DNA of 47,647 nucleotides, taken from NCBI GenBank assembly GCA_012837285.1, contig DURJ01000131.1:1-47647 (forward strand). Reading direction: 5' to 3'. The first letter of the stretch is position 1, and the number at the start of each line of letters is the position of its first letter. Source of the stretch: Bacillota bacterium (GTDB taxonomy: Bacteria > Bacillota > DTU030 > DUMP01). The position numbers and the translations under genes were made by a program. Positions 1 through 8,383 of this stretch are shown piece by piece. The notes under the pieces were generated by a model that saw only the letters and a program-made list of their open reading frames with translations, searched no databases and had not been told where the DNA came from.

Positions 1-322
1 GTAGCACCCAGCTTCACCGCTGGGTGAGGATTGAAACCCTGTCGATAAGCAGCAAGACGCCACCAAAAACAGTAGCACCCAGCTTCACCGCCGGGTGAGG
101 ATTGAAACGCCGAGAACGTGCCCATCGACCTCTTCCAAAGGCGTAGCACCCAGCTTCACCGCTGGGTGAGGATTGAAACTGGCGATGGTACCGGAAATGT
201 AGGAAAACGGTACCGTAGCACCCAGCTTCACCGCTGGGTGAGGATTGAAACCCGTCGCGTACGGGGTAGGCAGTTGGTTTTTGCGGTAGCACCCAGCTGC
301 ACCACTGAGTGGGAATTGAAAC
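1..322 (+). CRISPR. CRISPR array, trailing end (5 repeats, 4 spacers)
   Basis: Five 37-nt repeats start at 1, 72, 143, 215 and 286. Spacers are 34, 34, 35 and 34 nt. The repeat begins GTAGCACCCAGC, contains a hairpin (ACCCAG/CTGGGT) and ends GAGGATTGAAAC, the typical 3' handle, so the array reads on the + strand. Repeat 2 has one substitution in the stem. Repeat 5 is degenerate at several positions, as expected for the leader-distal end. The array starts exactly at base 1, so more repeats, the leader and any cas genes would lie to the left. Subtype cannot be assigned from the repeat alone. Confidence 0.97.
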
Positions 323-1010
323 TATAGTGGTTAGGGATTTCGTATAATACAGCGGCTGGTATTACATCGGGAGGGTTTGATTTGTTCCGTACACCATACA
401 ATATTGGGTTCTTCTGAAGATCAGAAAAATTGCCCAGTAAAGAATTGGCTACGGGATGGTATAATGGATTCCAGGAGGCAGGCGAATCTCAACAGCTCCT
501 CTTACGAGGTGAGGATTGAAATGTTATTCTAGTTGTTGCCGGAAGCAAGTGTTAAAAACCGTGCCTGCCTCCTGACTGTCTTAGGTGAACCAATTGTACC
601 TTTGACTATAGTACTGGTACCACACGCAAATATTTACAAGGGTTCAACGAATTGATATGTCAATGCCCACTTGAGAATCCCGATATCTGGCTACGAAAAT
701 TTCGCAGCCGACGTTCACCCAAAGATCCTTACTAATGCACTGCTAAGCTTTAGATACGCCTTACTCGCTAGGGATATGCTGTCCACCGTTAGCGGTTGGT
801 TTTTTATGCACCCACTTGTTTTTAGTAGAAACAAACGGAGAATAACACAAGCCAGTACCCCATTCAGCAAATTATCTTGTAGACGAAAAAGATGTCTAAG
901 AAATCAACCCCCTCGTCATTATTGCACTTTGTTCTAAGGCTAGCCAAGAGCTCTTCAAACAACACAACATGCTTTTTCTGGTGCCGGTGGAATTGATGGG
1001 TTTAATCTAA
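323..1010. other. Gene-poor stretch after the CRISPR array
   Basis: Apart from the inverted-repeat element at 472-574 and a promoter-like TATAAT at 460-465, nothing is recognisable here. The short open frames have no plausible ribosome binding site and no family resemblance. The stretch may be decayed sequence, including the lost front half of the BcsB-like gene that follows. Confidence 0.5.
472..574. repeat. 12-bp inverted repeat enclosing an orphan CRISPR-like repeat
   Basis: The arms 472-483 (CAGGAGGCAGGC) and 563-574 (GCCTGCCTCCTG) are perfect reverse complements around 79 nt. Within it, 508-521 (GGTGAGGATTGAAA) matches the last part of the CRISPR repeat exactly and is preceded by a short CCTC/GAGG hairpin (498-509) placed like the stem of the true repeat. 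It could be a relic repeat from an older array or a small MITE-like element. No transposase is visible. Confidence 0.6.
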
Positions 1011-2054
1011 GTCAGCCCTTTCTTAACCTCGATACAAACCCCATATGTCATTTCCAGCGATAGCGTAAAGATCCAGCTTCCCTTGCGTTATTCCAAAGCC
1101 TTGGATTTTGACAAATCGTCGGTTTCTGTGTATCTGAACAACATACCGATAACCGACAAACTGCTGGAGCATGAGCGGGCCGAGAACGATGAATTGATTG
1201 TAGACATACCAAAGGAGTTTTGGGGAGAAGACTTCTTAGAGCTGAAGCTAATCTTTTACCTGGAACCTTACGGGTTCGATTGTACCAACTGGCGGCACGG
1301 CGACATATGGGCCCTAATTTCCAATGATGCTGGGTTTGATATTCCTCAGGAAACGGTCAGGGATAGGTATTTTGAGTATTACCCGGGACTGTTCATCAAA
1401 GACGGTACCGTAGATGACCTGTTGGTGGTTCTACCCCAACAAGCAAACGGAAGTTACTTAACCATGGCAGCCAACATTATGGCTTTTATTGGCCATAACC
1501 TGGACGAAGTTAATAATATAAAGGTAATAAGGAGCTCGGAATTTGAGCGGACCGATAAACAACAGAACCTGATAATAATCGGAACTCCGCCAGATAACAA
1601 CGCCATCAGGCTTATTAACGACCATTTACACCTTAGATTTAATAAGGCCGGGGATAAGTTTGAAATAAGTGGCGCGATTGTCATAGTGCCGGAATACAGT
1701 AATAATCTGGCTTCGATACAATTGCTGGCCTCCCCTTTTGATAACCAGCGGCACCTGATGGTGGTAGCAGGTACGGTCGGGGAGAGCTTGACTGCAGCTG
1801 AAACTTACTTAAAAGACTTCGGCTTTTACACCAGACTGAGCGGCGACGGAGTAGTTATCGACCAAGACGGGCATATCCAGACAGCGTACTTTGTGAGCCC
1901 GAAAGACACCAGGGTAGAGGATAAAGCCATCCGGTCTCGATACCTTTCGCTGAAGTGGCAAGACAATCCACAGCTCATAATGTATGTAGCCTTCTTTTTC
2001 ATGTTGATAGTCACCGGGATCTATGGGGTGATAGTGGTAACCAGAGGGAAGTAA
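1011..2054 (+). pseudogene. BcsB-like protein, C-terminal half only
   Basis: The frame is open from a stop at 1008 and gives about 347 residues. It resembles the second half of cellulose synthase regulatory subunit BcsB: a carbohydrate-binding-like beta segment (LYLNNIPI-like region), a flavodoxin-like domain, and one C-terminal membrane helix (NPQLIMYVAFFFMLIVTGIY, about 24 residues from the end). Full BcsB proteins are roughly twice as long and start with a signal peptide, which is missing. TTG at 1083 is the first conventional start, but similarity seems to begin upstream of it (SSDSVKIQLPLRYS), arguing for 5' truncation. No bcsA is nearby. It could instead be a short stand-alone BcsB-like protein with an unrecognised start. 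Confidence 0.6.
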
Positions 2055-2158
2055 TTACTCTTGCCAATTCCCACGATGATTGGGGGATAGCAGGTAAGAT
2101 TCTGGATAGACTTACGGTCTGGGGTGAGCTATGCGAGCAAGGAATACGAGGTGTTGCC

Positions 2159-3073
2159 ATGAACGGTGTATTGGCTATAGTGCTGGCCGGTGTTTTCTGG
2201 GGTTCGGTGGGTTTGTTCGCGCGCTTTTTGGGTGCGTATCAGCTCAGTCCGTTCTACATTGTGGTTTTGCGCACTTCGTTCGCCGTGTTGTGTTTAGGGC
2301 TTTATTTAGCTTTATTCAGGCGTGAGCTGTTGGTGATAAGACGAGAGGACAGGTGGCGGTTTTTGTTAGCCGGGTTTGTTAGCATTGTTCTGGCTCATCC
2401 GGCGCTGTTTCTGGCCCTGGAAGCCAACGCCATCGCCGTGGCGACAATTCTTTTGTATACGGCGCCTTTTTATGTCATTATTCTGTCCCGCTTCATTTTC
2501 AAGGAGACGATCACTGGGCGCAAATGCGCGGCTTTGCTGCTGGCTGTGGCCGGATTGGCGCTAGTTGTTAATATCTTTGATTTGGGCAGTCTGGCTGTTA
2601 CACCGGCGGGACTGGGTCTCGGTCTAGTGGCCGGTTTCTTACAGGGCGTGCAGACAATAACGATGAAGAACGTTTCCGCTCGTTATCATGCTGCTACGGC
2701 CTTGTTCTACTCCTTTGGTTCCGGGCTGGTTATGTTGTGGTTGATCCTGCTGCTTGTGGGGGTTCCCATGCCAGTTAACTTGCCGGGGCAAGTATGGCTG
2801 GGCGTGGTGGGCATAGGGGTAATGACTACACTGACACCTTTTCTGCTGTTTACCTACGGATTGCAGCGGACGGAAGCAGGTACAGCCAGTATTGCCTCTA
2901 TGTTGGAACCTGTTGCTGCCGGGCTGTTCGGTTATTTTGGGCTGGGGGAGCGGCTAGAGCCGATTCAGATCGTAGGCATGGGGCTGATGTTGGCCGGCAT
3001 CGTTATTGCTACTCTGCCGGCGAAGGCTGTGGATGGGAGCTCGGCTCCTAAGCCGGAGGTGCCGCCGGTTTAA
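2159..3073 (+). CDS. EamA/DMT-family exporter
   Basis: A 304-aa integral membrane protein with about ten hydrophobic helices in two repeated halves, the layout of EamA (drug/metabolite transporter) proteins. Typical family features are visible: the N-terminal GVFWGSVGLFAR segment, and the ending LEPVAAGLFGYFGLGE, where the conserved Glu-Pro and the final Gly-Glu of the second EamA repeat occur. The frame stays open further upstream, but ATG 2159 begins exactly at the first membrane helix and is preferred. The substrate cannot be inferred; members export metabolites or amino acids. The gene stands alone, about 100 nt after the BcsB-like fragment. Confidence 0.88.
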   Translation: MNGVLAIVLAGVFWGSVGLFARFLGAYQLSPFYIVVLRTSFAVLCLGLYLALFRRELLVIRREDRWRFLLAGFVSIVLAHPALFLALEANAIAVATILLYTAPFYVIILSRFIFKETITGRKCAALLLAVAGLALVVNIFDLGSLAVTPAGLGLGLVAGFLQGVQTITMKNVSARYHAATALFYSFGSGLVMLWLILLLVGVPMPVNLPGQVWLGVVGIGVMTTLTPFLLFTYGLQRTEAGTASIASMLEPVAAGLFGYFGLGERLEPIQIVGMGLMLAGIVIATLPAKAVDGSSAPKPEVPPV

Positions 3074-3128
3074 CCGGTGGTGGAAATAAGCTCGTCAGAC
3101 TGCCCGAAAGCCTGCCAATCCATGTTTG

Positions 3129-3182
3129 GATCACCCTGAACTCAGTGAACAGTCTTAGATCCTCCGCTTTGCTCAGGATGAC
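3129..3182. repeat. REP-like dispersed repeat
   Basis: On the minus strand this begins GTCATCCTGAGCAAAGCGGA, followed by GGATCT, and ends with a partial complementary copy (TTCAGGGTGATC). The pattern GTCATCCTGAGC-AAGC-GGATCT is a widespread intergenic dispersed repeat type in bacterial genomes, usually forming an imperfect hairpin. It lies in the 298-nt gap between the EamA gene and the 52-codon gene; nothing else is recognised in that gap before the promoter at 3296. Confidence 0.5.
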
Positions 3183-3295
3183 AATCTTGACAATCCCTTC
3201 ATAACGTGACTTTTGACACGATCTACCGTTGTGATGCTGATGCCACCTATAAGCAGGGAACGACCGGGCGATAAGAAGGGTTTATGCTAAAGGCG

Positions 3296-3349
3296 TTGAC
3301 TTTTGGCTAAGGATTGTATACAATAATACACAAATACCAGTATACAATA
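3296..3349 (+). promoter_or_regulatory. Sigma-A promoter overlapped by GntR-type operators
   Basis: TTGACT (3296-3301), a 17-bp spacer and TACAAT (3319-3324) form a near-consensus promoter. The perfect palindrome ATTGTATACAAT (3313-3324) covers the -10 box. A second GTATAC core (3340-3345) follows 24 bp centre to centre, close to the start site. TNGTATACNA palindromes are typical targets of FadR-subfamily GntR repressors, and such a gene starts at 3798. The arrangement predicts repression of the small gene at 3372. Confidence 0.75.
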
Positions 3350-3371
3350 TCACTCCGGGGAGGTGCCCGCC

Positions 3372-3530
3372 ATGAAGGCCTGTACTCAAGATAATATGGG
3401 TTATCTGTTTGACCAGTACTTGGTCACGGAGTTAGGGAGCGGCCAGAGGCTCTCTATGGTAGACACGTTAAGTCTGTGGATGAATCTGTTACAACGGGAC
3501 TATTTACGCAGCCGACCGTTGGAAGACTAG
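3372..3530 (+). CDS. Small protein, 52 aa, unknown function
   Basis: ATG at 3372 follows a GGGGAGG ribosome binding site (3356-3362). The frame encodes 52 residues: start MKACTQDNMGYLFDQYLVTE, end YLRSRPLED. It is acidic-basic mixed, predicted largely helical, with no signal peptide or membrane segment. I do not recognise a family. The supporting evidence is contextual: its own near-consensus promoter with an operator palindrome on the -10 box, a good ribosome binding site, and a perfect intrinsic terminator 45 nt after the stop, so it looks like a monocistronic regulated gene. It may be a small modulator of the neighbouring GntR regulator or of metabolism; that is only inference. Confidence 0.65.
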   Translation: MKACTQDNMGYLFDQYLVTELGSGQRLSMVDTLSLWMNLLQRDYLRSRPLED

Positions 3531-3574
3531 CGGGTAAGGCTAAACCAGTTGTCTAGCAGGCTTCTCTTAAGATA

Positions 3575-3610
3575 GCACCTGTGCCCTAAGAAGCACAGGT
3601 GCCTTTTTCT
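3575..3610 (+). terminator. Intrinsic terminator of the 52-aa gene
   Basis: A perfect 10-bp stem GCACCTGTGC/GCACAGGTGC with an 8-nt loop is followed by CTTTTT. It closes the small-gene transcript before the GntR gene. Confidence 0.92.
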
Positions 3611-3681
3611 GACTGGCCGAGGGTGATCTAGGTCCGGGAATGAAACCGGATGTGGAGACCGGGAACCGGGCTGTTATGTTC

Positions 3682-3710
3682 TTGCAGTATCCGTGGACAT
3701 GGCATACAAT
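3682..3710 (+). promoter_or_regulatory. Sigma-A promoter of the GntR gene
   Basis: TTGCAG (3682-3687), a 17-bp spacer and TACAAT (3705-3710). The -10 region reads GCATACAATG, sharing ATACAAT with the operators at 3313 and 3340, so weak autoregulation is possible. Confidence 0.7.
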
Positions 3711-3797
3711 GATAGCAATTAGCGGTATGGCCTGGTACAGAAGGCTGGCAGAGTTTGGACTCGGTTAAGGGTGGTACGGGATTGCAGGGAGGGATAG

Positions 3798-4499
3798 ATG
3801 TTGCCACGACGGGGGGACGGTGGTCGGGGCCGGGGTAGAGCAGCAGTGCTCAGGAACAGTATTTTTTTTCAACTTCGGGATGACATTCTTAAAGGTCGGT
3901 TTGAACCGGGTGAGAGCCTGGTGGAACTGAAGTTGGCTGCTCACTACGGTGTGAGTCGGACGCCGGTTAGGGAAGCGTTAAGGCAATTGGAGCTGGAAGG
4001 GTTGGTAAGATATCTGCCGAACCGCGGCGTGTTGGTAGAGGGAATAACGGCTGAAGATGTGGAGGATATCTTTGTTATTCGTGAGCACTTAGAGACGTTG
4101 GTAGCCAACTGGGCGGCGCAGCGGGTTCAGCCGGAAGAGATAAGGAAAATGCAGGAAGTTTTGGATCTGCAGGAGTTTTATACTACTAAGGACGATATTG
4201 AGCAAGTGACAGTGCTTGATACGGAATTTCATCGCCTGCTGTTGGATGCCAGCCGCAGCAAGTCTTTACGCTATGCTTTGGGGAGTATGTTAGATTATGT
4301 GGAGCAGGCTCGATTTCGCTCGCTGCGGGTCCCTGGGCGGATCCACGACTCGATGCGGGAACACCGGAGTATCCTCGAGGCGGTGGCGGCTGGCCAGGCC
4401 GAACTGGCTGGGGAGCGAATGGCCGAGCACATGCGACGAGCCCGACAAAACGTGTTAAGCTTCACTTCGGAAGGAAAAGAGAACAGCAGAAGCAACTAA
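3798..4499 (+). CDS. GntR-family (FadR subfamily) transcriptional regulator
   Basis: A 233-aa regulator. Residues about 18-85 form the GntR winged helix-turn-helix; the signature VSRTPVREALRQLELEGLV is clear. Residues about 95-225 form the all-helical FCD effector domain, with the metal/ligand residues expected for it: Asp and His in DTEFHRLL, His in EHRSILEAV and His in MAEHMRRA. FCD regulators usually respond to small organic acids or related metabolites. The N-terminus carries an extra Arg/Gly-rich stretch (residues 4-15). GTATAC palindromes at 3313 and 3340 are probable binding sites. It is followed by its own terminator. Confidence 0.9.
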   Translation: MLPRRGDGGRGRGRAAVLRNSIFFQLRDDILKGRFEPGESLVELKLAAHYGVSRTPVREALRQLELEGLVRYLPNRGVLVEGITAEDVEDIFVIREHLETLVANWAAQRVQPEEIRKMQEVLDLQEFYTTKDDIEQVTVLDTEFHRLLLDASRSKSLRYALGSMLDYVEQARFRSLRVPGRIHDSMREHRSILEAVAAGQAELAGERMAEHMRRARQNVLSFTSEGKENSRSN

Positions 4500-4501
4500 A
4501 T

Positions 4502-4525
4502 GCCTGGGGTGACCAGGCCTTTTTT
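4502..4525 (+). terminator. Intrinsic terminator after the GntR gene
   Basis: Stem GCCTGG (4502-4507) pairs with CCAGGC (4513-4518), followed by CTTTTTT, immediately after the GntR stop codon. Confidence 0.85.
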
Positions 4526-4599
4526 ATACTTAGACCAGGAGAATTGGGGCAATATATGACCGCTGTCTTCTTGCAAAGCTAGAACGGGGAGGGTTTACG

Positions 4600-7500
4600 C
4601 TGGATATCAAGGAATTGCGTAGTAGGGAGGAGCAATTTCAGGCAATTGTGGGCCGGGAGCTGAAGAAGCTAACGCGACATAAAACCATCGACGTTGTGGT
4701 GGGGGTGCCTTTTTATAACGAGCAGGAAACCCTGGCTCAAGTGGTGACTACAGCGGCCCAGGGGTTGAGCCCGTTTATTAATGTTCGGCCCCTGGTGGTG
4801 TGCGTGGGTGATCCGGCCGGGGCCCAGGCGTTGGCATCCCTGGAAGGGCTTAAAACAGGTATGCCTTGTCACGGGTTTTTGTTGACGGACGGCGTCAACG
4901 GACGGGGCTTCAGTATCCGGGCCATACTGGAAATTGCTCGGGAGCTAGCCGCCGATGTGGTGTTGTTGGAGGCAGACCTAAGGCGGAAGGGCGATCAAGG
5001 CTTTAACCCTTCTTGGTTGGAGCGCTTGTATTTCCCCCTGTTGCAAGATTACGATTTAGTCAGTGGTTGTTTCCGTCGTCATTACTTCGAAGACCCCACT
5101 GGGAGCTTGTTTGTGGGGCCGATGCTGGAGAGCTTCTTTGGCTTAAGGTTGCGCGATCCTCTCAGCGGTGTGTACGGAATTTCCCGCCGGCTGGTAGAAG
5201 ATTATTGTACCGATCTGGACTGGTGGTACGGTGGTGCCGGCGGGTATGGTGTTGATCCTTGGCTGTTGGCCCAAGCGGTAGTGTGGGATAAGAAGATTTG
5301 CGAGGTGAGTTTGGGAGCCAAAATTGGTCCTCCGGCTTTGAGCAAACGGTCTTACGTATTTAAGCAGCTCGCGCTGTCGCTGTTTGATTGTATCAAGGTA
5401 AATGAGGACTACTGGCTCAAATCCCAACTGATCTTGAAACAACCGGACATCTATGGCTTGGAAGCCCGGGATCGGGCGCCGGAGCTCAGCTGTCATCTAG
5501 GGGATCTTGTGGCCAGCTTCACACTTGGTTTTGATCAGTATAGTTCCTTGCTGGCTCGGGTACTGCCGGAAGAGAATTATGCAGCGGTGGAAAAGGTAGC
5601 TCTAACGGCTGAAACAGAGCCAGAATTCAGTTCTAAACTGTGGAGTGCGGTGGTTTACAGCTTTCTTCAGACCTATGTCTTCGCCGACGGCGTGGAAGCA
5701 GAGGATATCATGGAAGGACTGAGGATCGTCTATGACGGTCGCTTAGCTGCTTTTATTGCCGGCGTGAGTAAATTTTCTTACCTGATTAGTGAAGTAAAAC
5801 ACCTGGATAAAGAAGAGCTCACATACAAACAAGTTGAACGGCTGCGCGGAGATCAGGTGGCGGAGTTCTTAGACGGCAAGAGCGGATTCATTAAGACCTG
5901 GGTGGAACGAGCGGCGGAAGTTCGACCGGTGATCACTCCCTTGGACTACCTGGAATTCATTCCCGGGGTACCGCTGGCCTTACCTAAGGACCTGACCGGT
6001 ATTGGTGGGTTACCAGTTAGGGCGAAAACAGTGTTTCGTCGTCTAGAGGAACGCTATAGCGACGCCTTTCACCGGTTTATTCATGCTGGCTTGGGTCTGG
6101 ACGCTGCTCTAACGTCGGCTGAGCTGGGCGCAGAGCTAGAAGGGTTCATGGCTGAGTTAGAACAGATGGCGGACAGACTGGTGCCGGGGAATTTAGCCAC
6201 GGCCGCAGGAACCAAACAGGCGGTGGAGCGAGTCTTCGAGCTGATCCCCCACCAGAAAATTTTAGCGGTGAAAGAAGAGATATTACGTCAACTGCTGACG
6301 GAGTTTCCGCCCTTGAACCTGCTGATCCAACTGGGCTACTCCAGCACCGGCGAACTGCTCAGCCACTTTGAGGTGCGGGATGCGCTGGCCTTGGCCGGTA
6401 TCAGCGAGGAACGGGAGTATACGGACCGTCTGCTCTGGTGGCTGGGGGATAACTTGCGTCCTGACAGTTTGGAAGAAGTGAACATGAGGCCGCTGGTATT
6501 TACTCCGGAGACCTTTCCTGGAGTGGGGGAGCTAAGGGACATATCTCATTTTGACCGGCTGGCCGCCCGACTTACAGTAAGTAATCTGCCTAAGGGACTA
6601 GGCGGCTCCTTTCCAAAATTGCGTTACTTTACCCATGTGGCCAAGATTTTGGTGGAAGCGGAGCATTATTCTTTTATCTGGCAGGCGTATGCCCGGGAAC
6701 GCAAAGGGTTTGGACTTAAACTGGTGAACTCAGTTATTAAGCACCGTGGGCGAGAGGTTTTCTCGGCTGCTAACATCTTTCAGAATTGGCATCAACGGGA
6801 GCTGACTCAGCGGGTGCAGTTGTTGGCGGAGCAACTGAAAACCAAAAACCAGACCAAAGAGGCACGGCTGCTGGAATTGATGGCCGAGGGCTATGGCCTC
6901 AGCCTAACTTTGGGCGACGGGACTTTTGTTCCTTGCTCGGCTTGGACCTGGGCCAGCTATAGTTTTCGCGGCGGCCAAGGAATTCCCACTCCGCTGTCAG
7001 TACGGATCGAGCGCGATTGGTTTCACCACGATTTACTAGAAGAAATATATAAGGAGATGGGCTTTCGGCCCCAGGATATCATGGTGGAAGCCATTAGGCG
7101 CATTGGCGAGGGCCGGGAGGCCACCAGTCTGCTCGATGCTGTTTTGCGCGGTCCAGCGCAGGAAGAAGTGGTTTTGGTTCAAGATGTGGATTCGTACCCG
7201 CCGGCTGGGCAGCTAATACGCCACGAACTGAATCCCTTACTGGAACCCATTGAGGAGCATTACTGGGAAAGCCGTTACGTGCTCAATGCCGCTACGGTGC
7301 GCTTAGACGGGAAGGTGTACGTGCTTTATCGAGCCTTCGGCGAGGATGAAATATCTCGGATCGGACTGGCAATTTTCCACGGGGCTCGGTTGTTAGAACG
7401 GTTGCCGGAGCCGGTGTTCGGCCCGGTGATCCCAGAGGAAAGCCGCGGTTGTGAAGACCCGCGGGTGGTTGTGATTGATGATCGACTGTACATGGTTTAT

Positions 7501-8169
7501 ACGGCCTACAATGGAGTTATTGCCCAGGTGGCAGCGGCGGCCATCGGTATCGATGACTTTTTGGCCCGTCGATTCCAGCGCTTTGAGCACTTGGGCTTGG
7601 CTTTCCCCGGCCTCTGGGACAAAGATGCGATCTTGTTTCCGGAACAGGTGGGTGGGCGTTGGGTAATGTATCACCGGGTAGAGCCCAGCATCTGGGTGTC
7701 TTATGCCAGTGAGCTGCAACTGCCGTGGCCCAAACAAAATCATAAGATTATCATCGGGCCGCGTTCAGGGCTGATGTGGGATTCGCTTAAGATAGGGTCC
7801 GGCTCACAGCCAATTAAGACCAAGTACGGTTGGCTCCTTATTTACCATGGGGTTAGCAACACCATGGTGTACCGGTTAGGAGTTATTCTGGTGGATATGG
7901 AGGATCCGGGGCGTCTGCTGTATCGTTCGCCCAATCCCATCTTGTCTCCGGAGACGGAACTTGAGGTGGGTGCTCCGGGACGCTCGTGGGTACCCAATGT
8001 GGTCTTTACTTGCGGGGCCGTACCGGGGGCAGATAAAGAAGTGCTGGACGATAATGACCAGGTGCTTTGCTACTACGGTGCCTCCGATACTTATCTTTGC
8101 CTGGCTTCGGCCACAGTAGCCGAGCTAATCCCGGAGGCAGTGCGCCGGCGCATTGGCCGGAGACGATAA
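4600..8169 (+). CDS. Large fusion: GT-A glycosyltransferase plus GH130-type domain
   Basis: About 1,189 residues. Residues 1-300 look like a GT-A glycosyltransferase of the glucosyl-3-phosphoglycerate/mannosylglycerate synthase kind: VVVGVPFYNEQETLAQVV nucleotide-binding segment, an acidic LEADLR motif in the DXD position, and DPLSGVYGISRRL plus YGVDPWLLAQAV further on. Residues about 300-870 are an alpha-rich region I do not recognise. Residues about 870-1180 match GH130 mannoside phosphorylases/mannosidases: RYVLNAATVRLDGKVYVLYR, then GCEDPRVV with the candidate catalytic Asp, KDAILFPE and LLIYHGV. Start choice: TTG 4617-frame start at 4615 is too far from the strong GGGGAGGG site (4586-4593); in-frame CTG 4600 sits 6 nt after it. 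Known GH130 enzymes cleave or phosphorolyse beta-mannosides, so the fusion may make or remodel a mannoside or compatible solute; this is inference. Confidence 0.8.
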   Translation: MDIKELRSREEQFQAIVGRELKKLTRHKTIDVVVGVPFYNEQETLAQVVTTAAQGLSPFINVRPLVVCVGDPAGAQALASLEGLKTGMPCHGFLLTDGVNGRGFSIRAILEIARELAADVVLLEADLRRKGDQGFNPSWLERLYFPLLQDYDLVSGCFRRHYFEDPTGSLFVGPMLESFFGLRLRDPLSGVYGISRRLVEDYCTDLDWWYGGAGGYGVDPWLLAQAVVWDKKICEVSLGAKIGPPALSKRSYVFKQLALSLFDCIKVNEDYWLKSQLILKQPDIYGLEARDRAPELSCHLGDLVASFTLGFDQYSSLLARVLPEENYAAVEKVALTAETEPEFSSKLWSAVVYSFLQTYVFADGVEAEDIMEGLRIVYDGRLAAFIAGVSKFSYLISEVKHLDKEELTYKQVERLRGDQVAEFLDGKSGFIKTWVERAAEVRPVITPLDYLEFIPGVPLALPKDLTGIGGLPVRAKTVFRRLEERYSDAFHRFIHAGLGLDAALTSAELGAELEGFMAELEQMADRLVPGNLATAAGTKQAVERVFELIPHQKILAVKEEILRQLLTEFPPLNLLIQLGYSSTGELLSHFEVRDALALAGISEEREYTDRLLWWLGDNLRPDSLEEVNMRPLVFTPETFPGVGELRDISHFDRLAARLTVSNLPKGLGGSFPKLRYFTHVAKILVEAEHYSFIWQAYARERKGFGLKLVNSVIKHRGREVFSAANIFQNWHQRELTQRVQLLAEQLKTKNQTKEARLLELMAEGYGLSLTLGDGTFVPCSAWTWASYSFRGGQGIPTPLSVRIERDWFHHDLLEEIYKEMGFRPQDIMVEAIRRIGEGREATSLLDAVLRGPAQEEVVLVQDVDSYPPAGQLIRHELNPLLEPIEEHYWESRYVLNAATVRLDGKVYVLYRAFGEDEISRIGLAIFHGARLLERLPEPVFGPVIPEESRGCEDPRVVVIDDRLYMVYTAYNGVIAQVAAAAIGIDDFLARRFQRFEHLGLAFPGLWDKDAILFPEQVGGRWVMYHRVEPSIWVSYASELQLPWPKQNHKIIIGPRSGLMWDSLKIGSGSQPIKTKYGWLLIYHGVSNTMVYRLGVILVDMEDPGRLLYRSPNPILSPETELEVGAPGRSWVPNVVFTCGAVPGADKEVLDDNDQVLCYYGASDTYLCLASATVAELIPEAVRRRIGRRR

Positions 8170-8190
8170 GGCAGTGCACCTTTAGGCATA

Positions 8191-8374
8191 GGCAATTTGA
8201 TCGCTTTGGTACCGTTTATCGGGTGGATCCTGGGCGCCGTTTGGGGGTATAGTTAATCTGGTGGAGATGCTGGCTGTGCTGCTGGATCCACAGGGACGTC
8301 GTATCGGTGATCGGTGGGTGGTGGTGGCTTTGGCTCAATCGGCTGGGCCCGAGGGTGACATAATAGACGTGTGA
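8191..8374 (+). pseudogene. Frameshifted remnant of an RDD-type membrane protein
   Basis: Two adjacent frames together give a plausible membrane-protein tail: GNLIALVPFIGWILGAVWGY in one frame, then, after a frameshift near 8250, NLVEMLAVLLDPQGRRIGDR and WVVVALAQ in another. The DPQGRRIGDRW stretch resembles the end of RDD-family proteins (pattern like PKGQTLGDR-AGT-VV). No start codon or intact frame exists, so it is scored as decayed. Confidence 0.45.
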
Positions 8375-8383
8375 GCGCAGACC

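Noticed and set aside
14-327. Open frames on both strands within the CRISPR array
   Set aside because: They are produced by the repeat sequence itself and show the repeat as a peptide repeat.
604-744. A 47-codon stop-bounded stretch in another frame (contains YLQGFNELICQCPLENPDIW)
   Set aside because: It looks protein-like by eye but has no start codon, no ribosome binding site and no family match, so it is not supportable as a gene.
671-937. An 88-codon open frame after the CRISPR array
   Set aside because: No ribosome binding site, no recognisable motif and basic, unbalanced composition; it lies in a decayed stretch.
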